Origin: Balanoglossus misakiensis
Lineage: Eukaryota > Hemichordata
Direction of reading: 5' to 3'
Assembly (NCBI GenBank): GCA_040954595.2
Contig: CM082587.2
Span: 1,488,001 to 1,552,000, forward strand
DNA length: 64,000 nt
Of the stretch, positions 1-12,400 are shown one piece after another (the first letter of the stretch is position 1; each line of letters begins with the position of its first letter). Made by a program: the position numbers and the translations under genes. The notes beneath the pieces are model-generated. The model was not told where the DNA came from, did not search any database, and saw only the letters and a list, made by a program, of their open reading frames with translations.

Positions 1-3000
1 GAGGACGCCATTTTTCCTGAAAAAATACAAGTAATTCGTTGATGTAAGATGCAGATGGATTTAAAAATTCCTCTGAGCGCAACCCATTCCAGTCTCGCCC
101 CCCATGCCTTTACTTCTGCCCACGCTAAACATGATCTGGACACTCGAGAAAATGGCCAAAAAATTAACAGAACATGTGCTAATGATCTTAAACGAGCAGA
201 CATAAATGCGAATATATACCTTAAGTACCGATTTAGAAACGGGTCATTCTGTTAAATGTCTTCTTTCAAGTTTAAAGTTCATATAAGGATACTGTGACGT
301 GTCACCTCTGTCCCAGGACTACTCAGGCCAATTCTGACAAGACGGTCAATTTGGTGGTCGTTCGATATCGCTACAGACGATCCGATTGGAAGTGTTGGAT
401 TCGTACTTGTTATTCCCTATCCAACACTTGTTATCGGATGATCAGTAGCAACAAGCAGGTTTTCTGGCCCAGGATCACGTCTGCCTTGTGGTTGTCCGTT
501 TGGCGGTCATCTCTGCTCTGGACGAAAGTATGTGCTTGGCGTTTTCACGTTCAATTGACCACACTCCGATTGTGAATACATGTAGTCATCGAATCCAATA
601 TGGCAGACAGGCAATCTGCATACCACGTACCATGTGCCTTTTGTTATACACCTCGTAAAGTTTCTCTTCTCTGTAGATGCGTGGATGATATATGAAATTC
701 GGGTCCACCTCTTTCTTACATGCCCAAGCATGACCCTTCAGGAGACAAGGGGCCTTTCTGTCACTGTAAGAAAACGGACAAACAATGATCAGCGCTGAAA
801 TAGGCGCGCATCCTAAAGGTATTGCTGTACAAGATACAGTTGGAACAGATGTGAGCGAAAATTCACGCGGTGATCACGATTCCAACATGGTGATGATGGC
901 TACGCACGAAGGTAGATTTGTGACGTCAACAAATATTGTGTGATTTGCTGTACCTCTCTTTTGATGACCATTCTCAACAGACTGCCCAAAATAACCAAAA
1001 CGTCTACACAATGAGGACAGTAGGGACATTTTATATTAAACACACAATTCCACCTGTGATAATATGACAAAACGACCTAGAATTTCACTTCATAAGTACG
1101 TCATAATTTAGATGTAGTCGCCTCTCCCTTTTTTGAAAGCGATCGCGATCTGGTTCTCTTTTGTCTCAAATTAGACCTTGAAGCTTACTTCGACGCACTG
1201 AATGAATTAGCAAGGATCTTACCTTGCCCATGTCCAATTGCAGAGGCGAAATCCCAGATAAAGTTATCCGTGCGGTACGCCCAACCATGTTACATCTCTC
1301 TTCGCATCAAGTCTGGGCCCGCACTGCTCAACAGCCGGGAATACAGTGTGCGCTTGGCTGAGTCTCCCGTTCTAATATTGAAAAGCCAGGGCTTGCATGT
1401 TATACTGTAAATTTTTCGCTTGATTGATGATGCTGTATTGTTGCCTGCATTATGCAGTCATGCAGTCCAGTATACGATCTCTGATGGGTATTGGCCATTG
1501 AGTGACCGTCCCTCACAGATACCCCCCCCCACCATTAAATATAACTGCTTGGTGACCAACGCCAAGCCGATAAATCAGATTGATGCAACTTTTAGACAAG
1601 AAAGCGGGAAAATGGGAAACTTTCCTAAACTGCTGTACTTATTATCATAAAAATGCCCTGAAAGAAGTTATCGTCTCAGTGCTGGAAAGGCCCAGGCTCA
1701 GTAATGCGATATTGTCCAAATAGTGTAATCTCGTCTGGCTGGTCTAAATAGCAAATTGTTCTTGTAGTCACCTATCATTTCTCTAAATTGTAAGTGTAAC
1801 TCTTCTTTTTGGAGATCTTTTTATAGAATGGATTTACACGTTTGCTGGGCAATGGAGTCCCTGGTCTGACCTCCCGGGTCAACTAGATGGTGCTGTAAAC
1901 AGTGACGGTTCTCTCATGCAGAACGTCTCCCACACAATTCCTGGCCTTGTATACTTTGTTTTGTATATAATTTATGACTGTCTCGTTGAGCCCGGTACGT
2001 TTCCCCGGTGCCAAAAATGCAGTAATTTAGCCCGAACGACCCGCTAACAGTTGCAAAGAATTAAAAAGTTAGTCATGTTCGAACAGATCGAAAGTAAGAA
2101 TTCGTTGGAAAGCAACGTGCAAAGACAGTGTTTTGCTGATTCAAAATTGTTACGAATATACTGGTGAAAGTCGTTTATACTGACAAAAACAACTCCGACT
2201 TAGAACAGAAAAATAGCGACAGTTGTATTCATGTCAAAGTTCCGTCACCCATCAAGAATAAAAACTCGCATGCAGCCAACTTTTGTTCTAATACTGTCCT
2301 TCAATATATAGGCCTACAGATATTTATACAGCTCTGGCGAATTCAGTAAACCCAAAGCAACAAGATCTCTGTGAATTTATAGACTCCCTCTTTGTCCGTT
2401 TTATACAATCAAAAACCAGTCAACTACAAAACATTTAAATGCATGATTGGACTTTAACTAAATTTAACATGATTTGAAAACCCAAGCCGCCACCCCCTAA
2501 AAGTGACGAAGATAACGGTTAACCGAACGATGACTTTATCTAACGCAAAATATAGAAACATGCTCACATGAAGAATATAACTTTCAAACTTTCGGCCATT
2601 GGTTTAGGGTTCATCAGTTTGTGTATTCATTGAACAAAACACAACCATTGCTTATTGAGAAAGTCTACAAGCCTCTGAATCTCGTTTTCTCTTTCTACGC
2701 CCTGTTTTCTCGTTCTGGTGTTTGGAAGTGAATCATATGTAGTCGAACATTGAAGCTTGCAGCTGCATGGTCGTTTGTTCGTCTCTTCACTCCTGAGAAA
2801 CTCTAGCTAGTCCAACAATATGCTCGGAATATCCAGAGACATTTACGGACCATCAAGAGAACAAACAACAAACAAACAACGACATAGCAACATGGCGTCG
2901 AGAACTCACGCGATGGTATACACCCAAGGAACATGCGTGTGCATCGCTGATTGGTCAGAAACCAATGCGATGGCGACGAGCCGAATATTTCCGCCAGTCA

Positions 3001-3843
3001 CGGAATCGTTTGCACCCCACATCACCTCACAATCTCCCTCTTCCCTCGCACTACCGCTAATGGAAGCCCTATTTATTTGTACTTACTGTACATGAAGATT
3101 CGCAAGGGGTGGGGGCAAGAGAAAATGGGAATTTTTACCGACCTGAAAACCTTTCCGTGTTGTGAGCAGTTTTATCTTTTGTCCAATAATAGGGAAAGGC
3201 AATAGTTTATGATTAATACAAAAAAGTGTGCATTTTCACGCCCTGGCCGTAAAAACTGAATGATTTTGTTGCATTTAATACATACATGCATTATTTTCGG
3301 TCCCCAGAGCTATACCATGATGCTTCAACATAAAGTTCAAAAAGTTATGACCTTTGACTTCTATGCAATTCATTAGACGGGAACTGATGTCATCAATTAA
3401 AGACTAAATGTCGCTTTGTCACGAGGAGAAAAAAGGATAAATATATTAACTTCTAGACCTGTATTCATGTGACTTCACAACTAAAAGCGTTTAAATTGTA
3501 CAAATTATGCAAAAACTTGAAAGGAAGCATCAAACATTTCCAGTGTTAATAGTTATTTTTGTGGATAAAATTATACAGTCCCTGGAGTTTCCATGGCAAT
3601 CTTTTCTTAACTATATTAAAAGCGGGGGTTCTCAGAACGATTTGTCAACAAGGATTTTGCCTTAGGACATGCGTCGCGTAATTAAAAACGTTGTTTGGCT
3701 TGGTTTGGTTGTAATTGTCTGTTACAAGGTTAAGCCTGAAATATCGAAGACTCTTTATGTACTGGATTAATATGTACGATTTGTTGGTCCTGGTGAAATT
3801 TTACAAACATGGTAGTGATTTCATGATTCTTGGACGAACTAGC

Positions 3844-3888
<45 letters not shown>

Positions 3889-4852
3889 CAAGTATCAATT
3901 TCTTTATGAACTTTCGGGTCGTACGTTTTCCTTAACTGTATACTGATAGGCTGAAACTGTGCGTAAAACATGGCAGTTGAGTATTGAACAGTTATTCGAT
4001 TGGAATAAGTTCAACTATTGTCAGAAGGGAACACTTCTTGCCATACTATAAATCACCACAAGGTGACTTTTCACCTCCTTTTAACCTGGAAAATGACCCC
4101 CTAGCGAGACAGCATTTTTCAAATTGGTTTCTGAGCAACGTTGTTACTGTGGCAACTCTTACTTCACTACAAGGTTCAAACAGAATGGGAGTGTACATGG
4201 ATTATTCAAACACTATTCGCTTTGTTCAAATGTTCCAAAACTTGAGTGGACAAGCCTCATGTTAAGCAAAGAGCGCCCCCAGTGTCTCAATTGAACTCTT
4301 AACCGGCACAAATGAGATTACTTAATTTTGGATGACTATGGAAATCCCTCCCTCCTTATATATACCAGAATGACACTGATGTATATTACTTCAAAAATCC
4401 CTGAGTCCAAGGGTTTATTCAGTATTTCACGGCCATTGGTGCATATTACAATAACAGTAGTACATGCAGATTCTAAATGTTACTTAAATTTTTAGAGGAG
4501 TATAATAATAATAATATAATGTAAAAATATATGTTCATAAAATATAAAATAATGTATTAATATAATACAAAAAAAACCCCAAGAAAATCTGATAAAATGA
4601 GATGAGTAAAATTGGAAACTTGTAAATGGTGACTTTAACCCATAATTGGTCATCAAATGCTTCCCCTCTCCCCAAAATTATGAGTTGAAGGTTTACCCTG
4701 TTCATATGATGTCTTGAAAATCTCATCAAAATGTAATTGTGATGGTTGTGGTTTGATTTGTGTTCTATATAATGTGAAAAATTGCAGGTGCTATTCGTAC
4801 ATTAGGGAGTTTCTGACAACATGTCGCAGACATCAATAAAAGGTATGAAATC
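1..4852. other. Intergenic region, no recognisable gene
   Basis: I found no open frame with a recognisable domain or a consistent set of splice sites on either strand. The short frames present look like chance. The stretch holds a short C run near 1520, an (ATG)n microsatellite near 3850 and AT-rich DNA around 4500-4560. Its right end should contain the 3' UTR of the minus-strand kinase gene. The nearest canonical AATAAA on the minus strand is at 4414-4419 (TTTATT on plus), about 435 bases past the stop, so a 3' UTR of that size is possible but unproven. Confidence 0.6.
3844..3885 (+). repeat. (ATG)14 trinucleotide microsatellite
   Basis: Fourteen uninterrupted ATG units lie in otherwise non-repetitive DNA. 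In one frame they read as a run of methionines inside a short open frame that has no other coding character, so this is a simple repeat and not a coding tract. Confidence 0.95.
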
Positions 4853-7800
4853 TCATGTCGTGTGCTGGTCTAGAAAATCTCTGAATCTCCTGGAATATTT
4901 CTGTGGGGAAACAGTGGAAAATGATGTGCAGGGAAACCGAAATAGTTTGTATACATGTTCCAGTTTCTTCTTCACTTTATACTGAGTGAATATATCAATA
5001 ATTCCTACAAAATATCGTTCATTCTCCCCATCAATGACATGCAAGGCATTAGGTGTCAAAGGCAGCAGTCTTTGGTTTCTGTATTTCACTTGGTCGAAAT
5101 CCACTTTGCTTAAACCTGAGTTGTTCCGGCTTGTGTCATTGTGTGAGGTGGGTTCGTTCTGGGGTGTGCCTGGTATCTGTCCTGGTAGGACAGTGTGTTG
5201 AGTTTCTGTTTTCTGTTTGTGAGTTGTTGCGTCAGTTTCTCCGTCTGCATTTTGGACTTGTACTGCTGAAAGACTGGTAGATGTGTTGGTTTGCTTTAAC
5301 TTCCCTTGAGCTATCTGTCTCTCATCTATGCTTTCAGCTGGTCCAATCTGGCTGCCATCTCCACCTTCAGCTTGTCCACAATCTGCCACATCTGACCCGT
5401 CTACATCAGCTGCTGTTGACATCTTTCCTCCTTGTCCACACATTTCCTTTTTACAGTTTTCACACAAGGATCGATTTGCGGCAGCTTGGAATTTCTTCAG
5501 AGGTACAGATCTAAACAAAAGTGAAAATATACTTGAATATAACACTCCATACACTCTGCCTCAATAGTAATATTTTCTAGCACGGATCAATAGGAAATAA
5601 ACATTTTCCATTTCATAACAAGTCCAGGCCAGGCAGCCTAATTACTCACTTCTGAACACGGACAACAACATCAGCAAACTTATCTTCTTCACGTCTTTCA
5701 GTGGAATGGATGAGTTGTCTTCCCAATATGAGACTATAATCCATGACACCGATCTCCTCCAGAAAATTAGAGTCATGTTTCACTTGCTCAATAAACCATT
5801 GTTTTTGTGGCCCTGAAATAAATAAACAAGTAACATGTTTCAGCTGATGACTTCTATCAACAAGTGAACTAGTGTCCAACAAAGCTCCACTGCCAGATTT
5901 GAATTACTGACCCTGTAGAGAACATACTCAAAAGAAACTTACCCAGATTTATTTTCTTGTTTTCCAAGTTATTGTCTTTGAGTATTGCTATAATATGGCT
6001 GTCCTCCAGCTCTGGTTCTGTGTATCTGTCGGCATGACAACCCTTCAAGTCATACCTGTGCAATACAAAGTAACAACCACATTGTTCTTAATGATGTCCA
6101 CTGTTTGACACCAACTTCGACATGCTAACAACTCTGTCACATGGGACCCATACCTGCAGCTATAGACAGGACAACAACATTGTGAAGTAAACAAATTATA
6201 TTTTCATACCTTTCAACAATTCTGTCATCAGGATAAAATACACTTTGCATAACTGTAAAAAATCTCTGCAAAGAAATGCTCAAGTAAGTACCTCTACATG
6301 AAATGGTTTAAGTTTTACATTCAACTACGCCAAAAGTTGTAGTTCAAGAGCCTTTAACATAACAATCAAATGTAACATCATATCAATGGAACTCAAAAGA
6401 AAACTTTCAAATGATGTCACAGGTCGTCATAGAGTGACAAAGTTAGGTACTCACTGTTCTGTGTCCCTTGATATGAATGGAATGAAGTCCGAAAATCTTG
6501 ACCATCAGTGTATGGGGATATCTCTCAAAATGATTCAAATATGTCTTCAGTATTGAGCGGAAAAATTTCACGTCTTTTACTTTTTCTGTTTTAATCACAA
6601 ACATTTTATTATTACTAAAGAAAATAAAAAGAGATAAGAAATTGTAATTAGTTCTGAGAATTGACAGAAAAATAATTGCATTGAATATTCATTGACATGT
6701 GACTCTGAACATGTGACACAAAACCTGAAAAGGTTTGTGAAGACAGTTTAAAGAGAAAATTAAATTTTGTCAACTCACCATAGAAAGAAACTCATTCCAC
6801 TCTTGGAGTTGCTTAGCAACTCTAAATATGGAAGACGAGAAGATGGAACCAAGGAAGACTGGTATTCCTCTTCAGAAAAATTAATAACCCGGCGAAGTTT
6901 TGAAAACATTTTCGGTGCATAGCTACGGAATTCAAATTTCTGAAAGAACAAATAAAATTTATCATTATGAGAAAATTATTGACACAAACATATGAAAGAT
7001 TTCTAAATTCATAGAACTTAGCATAAGTATTTTTGGTCACACTCTCTGTAAGTATGTAATTGTTAGTACAATGCACTTGCAAACAAGTTGAAGAGAAACA
7101 AAGTTTTGTTTCAAGGAAAATATCTTGTTTGTCTTGTCTATAAGGGCATGTTTGGAAATTTGAAAGTTACAAAAATCGTACCTTATTGTTGTCATTGGTA
7201 AGGTGAAAAACATCAACAGCAGTAAAATCTTCTTCTATTAAGTCAGTCTGTAAAAAGGAATAAGACTAAATTAGAGCAACTGTATAAGAAAGTATAATGT
7301 TTATTTAGGTATATACATGCAAATGCAAATGATATTGCTGGTACATTTTTACAGGCAATAACCTGCTGTACCTGTGCAGTTATATTTCCAGAAACGTCTT
7401 CATTCTTGAAACATTCTTGGAGACCTTGTCGTATACAATTTGTGAGTTGATATCGGGGATGAGATGAGCTGATTTCAATTATTCCACGTCGCCCCCACTT
7501 CCTACGAAGATCAGCCATGATTACTGCAAAACGTCCTTTGTGTTCTCTGTTGGTTTGTTTCTCTGGCTTGGCTTCTTCTTCTGATCTTTCCACTTCTTCA
7601 TTCTGTCAAGTAATTAATAATTGAAAAATGACTATTTCTGACATAGGTTTCAGAATAATCAGAATAATGCATATATACACAGATTATATACATGTATGCC
7701 TAGGAGTTTTAAGGACACGTAAATCACAGAGACCATGCAGTATAATGAGTAATGAAAGTATTTAAATGATTCAAACCACATATATATATACAAATGGAAA

Positions 7801-8734
7801 TTTTATTGAGATTCATGACACTATCTGCAGTATATCATTACTCCAAATAAAAGAAGGAAAACGTGTCTAGAATCAAATATTCAGGATTGTGCCATCACCA
7901 TGGCAACCAACCTTAGCCTGCCTCTCTGCCATATAGAAATAAATAGCTTACATGTATTATACATGAATTTATAAATAAATGAATGTAAATGTTGAAGAAA
8001 TATGTATTCTGGTAGTGAAAGCTACCCTATAGCCTTATAATTTACAATGTCTAGTCATAGCTACTGCCAGTGAGTACATAAAAGATGTAGGCATCTGAAT
8101 TTGATTCGAAAATCCCCCCCCCCCCCCGATTTAAAATTGGTCCAGTAGCTAGGTCCCTAACAGTGAATGCAATGCCAGGCATTTAGAATCGGTAACAAAG
8201 CGAAGACAATGCGAACTCGGTCTGTTTTCAATGATCAATGATGTCTTTGGACAGTGCAAATGCAAGCAACATTATAAGGAAATTTGCATACAAAACGGCT
8301 GACATGTCAGTTACATGACAGCACTGCAGTGACCGATGACTGTTGCCAACCACAGTCACATGTGAAGTGGGTAGTCACACCAGGGCAAAAAGCCCTTGCG
8401 CTGTGTCTTAAGAAAAAAAAAAACTTTTTTTTTTCTGTGGCATTACCCAGGCCACGGTCTGACTTCCCAGTTCACAGGCGACTGTGTTGACAACTGCCTA
8501 AATATGACTGAGAGAGTATTTCAGTGTAAACCACGTAGCATAAGAAAGTGCATTGTGACCAAACAATGAAAGGAGGAAGGGTTGATCAGAACAGTGTTAA
8601 GAAAATCACGCACTCACCGGTGATTCCTCTGGGCTTGGGGAATCCGATCGTGCCTGTTGATTGTTTTGCGTGACGGATTCGTCACCACCGGCACCGCATT
8701 TTGAACACACCACGGGTTTCTCTACACTTGTCAT
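4853..8734 (-). CDS. PIP5KL1: Phosphatidylinositol phosphate kinase, PIP5K-like 1 type (9 exons)
   Basis: Exons in transcript order: 8618-8734, 7372-7602, 7182-7247, 6779-6939, 6455-6614, 6210-6265, 5943-6055, 5650-5812, 4853-5510. They join in phase to 574 codons plus stop. The start is the first ATG of exon 1. PIPK-family motifs appear in order: FRSYAPKMFSKLR (residues 142-154), a glycine-loop-like SKSGMSFF (183-190), FVIKT with the ATP-binding Lys at 200, YDLKG (265-269), VMDYSLILG (324-332), and RYFVGIID ending at Asp 528. The family phosphorylates phosphatidylinositol monophosphates at membranes. KKKLEH after the IID motif carries the Glu that in type I enzymes favours PI4P; applying this here is inference. 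Residues about 357-500 form a long polar insert. Two cysteine clusters, CSKC (10-13) and CENCKKEMC (372-380), are unusual. Mammalian PIP5KL1 is reported to be weak or inactive as a kinase, but the catalytic residues visible here are intact. The family is certain; the KL1 subtype is likely. Confidence 0.9.
8114..8127. repeat. C14 homopolymer
   Basis: A run of 14 C sits inside intron 1 of the kinase gene. It is a simple repeat whose exact length is unreliable in most assemblies. Confidence 0.9.
8413..8434. repeat. A11-C-T10 homopolymer pair
   Basis: Eleven A, one C and ten T form a small AT-only inverted repeat in intron 1 of the kinase gene. Confidence 0.9.
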
Positions 8735-9425
8735 TGTTGCTAGTATATATCCGTTGCTATGGACACATCGGAACCTTATCTAAATAGGTTTTGTATGAGC
8801 CGATGCACACGTAAGATGTCGTAACGTCGGTTGTCAAGAGCGCCTTCGAAGACGCTACTTGCTTAGCGATATAGCCAGCACTGTCAACTAATTAGATGCT
8901 AACGTCACTTCCGGGTAGAGACAAAATCACAGTCAGTGACAGTCGAGGTCAAACTGAACTTTGCTAGAGTGTGAAGGGATGTTACCTAGTTTGGGATAGC
9001 AGATTCTAAACCACCAGTTGATCGTTTTTTTTTCTGGATAGCTTGTTAACACAGGCACCGTTGAAGTTGGTGGCGAGCATAAAGCTAGCTCAGTACGTGA
9101 TACTCCATAGTGAGATGACCCCAAAACAAGTCTAACAACTATCATTCAATGTTTATAAATAACAAAGTAAAAAAAATAAACAAAAACAACAAGTAGAAGC
9201 ATAACAATTAAGCTTTAATTAAGTCACGGTGAATATGACGTATAATTATTCTCAATCTCTGACCCAATATAAATTTGTGAAAACGTGGTTTAGCCTTATA
9301 CCCTTCGTAAAGGGGCTGTCACGGTAATATTACTTTGGGTGGAATTACAGTTATAAATAACACCTGTGATCGCTGATTTAAAAATGCAGATTTTTTTTAC
9401 ATTGAAAGTAAACTGACAATCGATA
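8735..9425. other. Intergenic spacer between the kinase and sulfatase genes
   Basis: This spacer holds the presumed promoter and 5' UTR of the kinase gene at its left end and the 3' UTR of the sulfatase gene at its right end; both genes read leftward. On the minus strand an ATTAAA polyadenylation-like hexamer lies at 9214-9219, about 210 bases past the sulfatase stop. No canonical TATA box is evident for the kinase gene. No further gene is seen. Confidence 0.6.
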
Positions 9426-12400
9426 TTACGAACACCAGCCTGGCGACCACACACCGGCGAAGTTGCTCGCATCAGACAATTCTGGTACCGAAGTATTGTC
9501 ATCAAAAGCTGGTACAAGTTTCTTCTTTAATTCCTCGATTCGTGCAGCCATTTCTTGAACTTTATGCGGCATTTCTTCTGCGAGATTAAACTTTTCCAAA
9601 GGATCAGCTTTGAAAAAAGAAGCAGTGTGAGATATTAAACGATTAATCGATGACAAATATTCGGTAGAGCAAGTTGCTAGTTATTGTCTACCGTTTAACA
9701 AATACGGCTCTTTCCTGTAATTCAAATACTGTTCAAATATTGGCCACAGAAGGGACGGACCCAATCTCTTTAAAATATCTTACGTACTGCGAACGTTGAA
9801 CAAGTAAACATTTTGCTTTTGAAGCACATCTCCTTCATCGTCAATGTCCTCAGCTTCTGGGGGCGGAATTCTTTGTGCTAAAGACAACGATAAGGTAATA
9901 TGTGAATAGTTCATATGAAGCAGGCGTTAATTAACCAAAACTAGAAGTACGAGATTCACATGCAATCCAACTTGAATTTAGAGTTATGTAGACAATTTCC
10001 AACAAGTTTGCGCACAAAAAAAGGAAAACATTTCCTTTCGTAAATTCCGTTGGTGTTCCTTTAGAAACATATCCATCGGGATATCTTACCGGAAAATCTG
10101 GGATATCCCATCATTAACTTGTAATTGCCAACCCTGAAGAAAGATAGGATTCACAGAATGTAAAGCGAGTATGCATTCAACTGACGTACACAGCGTTATC
10201 TTGTAAACCTAAAAGAGGTGATGTTTGTGTTTTGTTAGTGACCATAATTTGTTCCAGCTGTTCATTGGTAGCGTAAACCTGAGATTAGATACATATAATT
10301 CTATGAATTTTGCCGTCAAAATCGCCATACATGATTACTTTCTATTTGATAAACGATTTAAGCTTATTATTATAATAAATAAGATAAGTACCTGCAGTAA
10401 GTAAAGTAATACTCTTATCAGTTTCCGACTGAATGAATGAATGAATGGATGGATGGATATATAAATTTGAAATATGATATGTATAAATGATAAACTTTAT
10501 AAAGTTTACAAAATAATTTGACAGACCATGGTGATAGACGTTAAATACCTGATCGCTGCTAAAGGTCTGCCCTTTTCCAAAATGTTGTAGACGAACTCCT
10601 TCCTTGGCGATGGTTTATTCTGAGATAAAGCATTCCAAACATTTATACCGTCCATTCGAGTATCTAAGAGGAGTATAAAAACCAAGACAACAACAACAAC
10701 AACAATAAGATACAGAGAAAAACAGATGTTAAGTTGGTGCCACAGATCGCCTTAAACCGAATGGCCAAATGTAAACATATACTTTACCCAAACTCTTGGC
10801 ACCTGCAACCCAGGACAGCGTTGGATACCAGTCGACAGCATGCACAATCCTGGCATGGAAAACAATGAAAACGTGTAAAATTCTAAGAAACAGGTTCATG
10901 AAGAGATTATTGATACATTATTCTCTGATGTCATTTGCATGTAAAGTATCACACAGAAAAGAATTAAAGAGGGTGACAATAGAAAAAGAAATATGTCTGA
11001 CCCATTGTTGACGTAACCCGTCCTCTGGAGAATATTTCCATGAACGAAGCCCACCACTCTAGTACCTCCTTCATGTAGCGAACCTTTAGTTCCTCGTAGT
11101 GGCCAATTGTTACCTTCAGCTCTTTCATTTTGTGGGGCCCCATTCTATAAAGATAAAACAAATGTTATTTGCTGTCCAGAAACGAACCAGCAAATGTAAA
11201 GATCGACAGCTATATACGCATTGCCTGCATCAATTTCTTGCCACGACGATTTCCCACGCGACTTCACAATGAACTTGATTCAACGAGGACTTTGCCATTG
11301 GAAATGACTGATTGATGGTGTTTTCTAAAAACTCAGTAAACAACTGGTGAACCGATGAAAGACAACTTACATCAGAAGAAAACACGAGTAAAGTGTCCCT
11401 CCATAAACCATGTTGTTGTAACGCTCTGACAACTTTTCCAATACCTTCATCCATAGCTGAAATCATACCTAGGACAGAAATTGATAACAAGAGGTTTAAT
11501 TACTACCACACCCGTAAAACACTGCCAAAGTTAACGGTTCAACGTTATTTCTTTTTGTTTGCCCTTTAAACTCACCAATTGTAATTTTAACTTACATCTC
11601 CTCCGGTTGTTTTTTGCTTACCTAGTTTTATTCTTCGCTTTTCATTAGAAACAGATGGATACATATTTATGTATTTTTTCGGAACCTATAAGGTGCGATT
11701 GAAAAACATTCCGGTCAGATTATTGCTTGTGTATCTCACAACAAAATAACCCCTGACCACTGCAATAAAATGTCCTGCATTTTATTGCAGAACCAAAGTT
11801 CTTCAATCATTCTGGCCCTAATGAAGACAAATGAGGGTATGAAATGTGTCTATATCTACAAAGACTGGTCAGTATGAAAATTTATTTAGTAGGATCAACA
11901 CATGTGGAATCTAGGTTAATAACTCTACGTCAGACTGTTCGATTTTGAATGCGTGTCTTTCAAATGGTACACTAAATCAGCCATCTCTCTAATTCCAACT
12001 GAAAAAATGAAGATGACACAAATGGAGATTTGCAACATCACATAAAAGATGCATCAATCCACAGTAGATTAGGTGATTTTCAAATTCTGCAAGGAAAGCA
12101 CTAGGTGTAATGGATTGGTGATGAACGGTAACAGATGGCACAAAGTAAAGGAAATATGCGACCAAGCTCTATCCAAAGCTATTACTTAAGCACCATCTGT
12201 TTAATGCAGGGTATCATTTCATATAAGAGAGTCACTCACTAACCTGTAAAGGACTGTGCACGCTCTGGTAGGCAAGGTACATGAACATTGGTTTGGACTT
12301 GTCGTGTTGTGCAATGTAATTCGCAGCTTTGTCACTGAACAAGTGCTGCCAGGTGGAAAATGGAATAAGCAACAATCAGTGTATTTGAACAAAAGGAGAA

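Noticed and set aside
3715-3909. Small open frame with a run of 14 methionines
   Set aside because: It is the (ATG)n microsatellite read in one frame; the flanking codons show no conserved protein.
3984-4265. 93-codon open frame on the plus strand
   Set aside because: It lacks a good ATG start and resembles nothing recognisable. Length is compatible with chance in this composition.
5281-5567. Plus-strand frames over the last exon of the kinase gene
   Set aside because: They mirror the coding strand of exon 9, which matches the PIPK C-terminal lobe.
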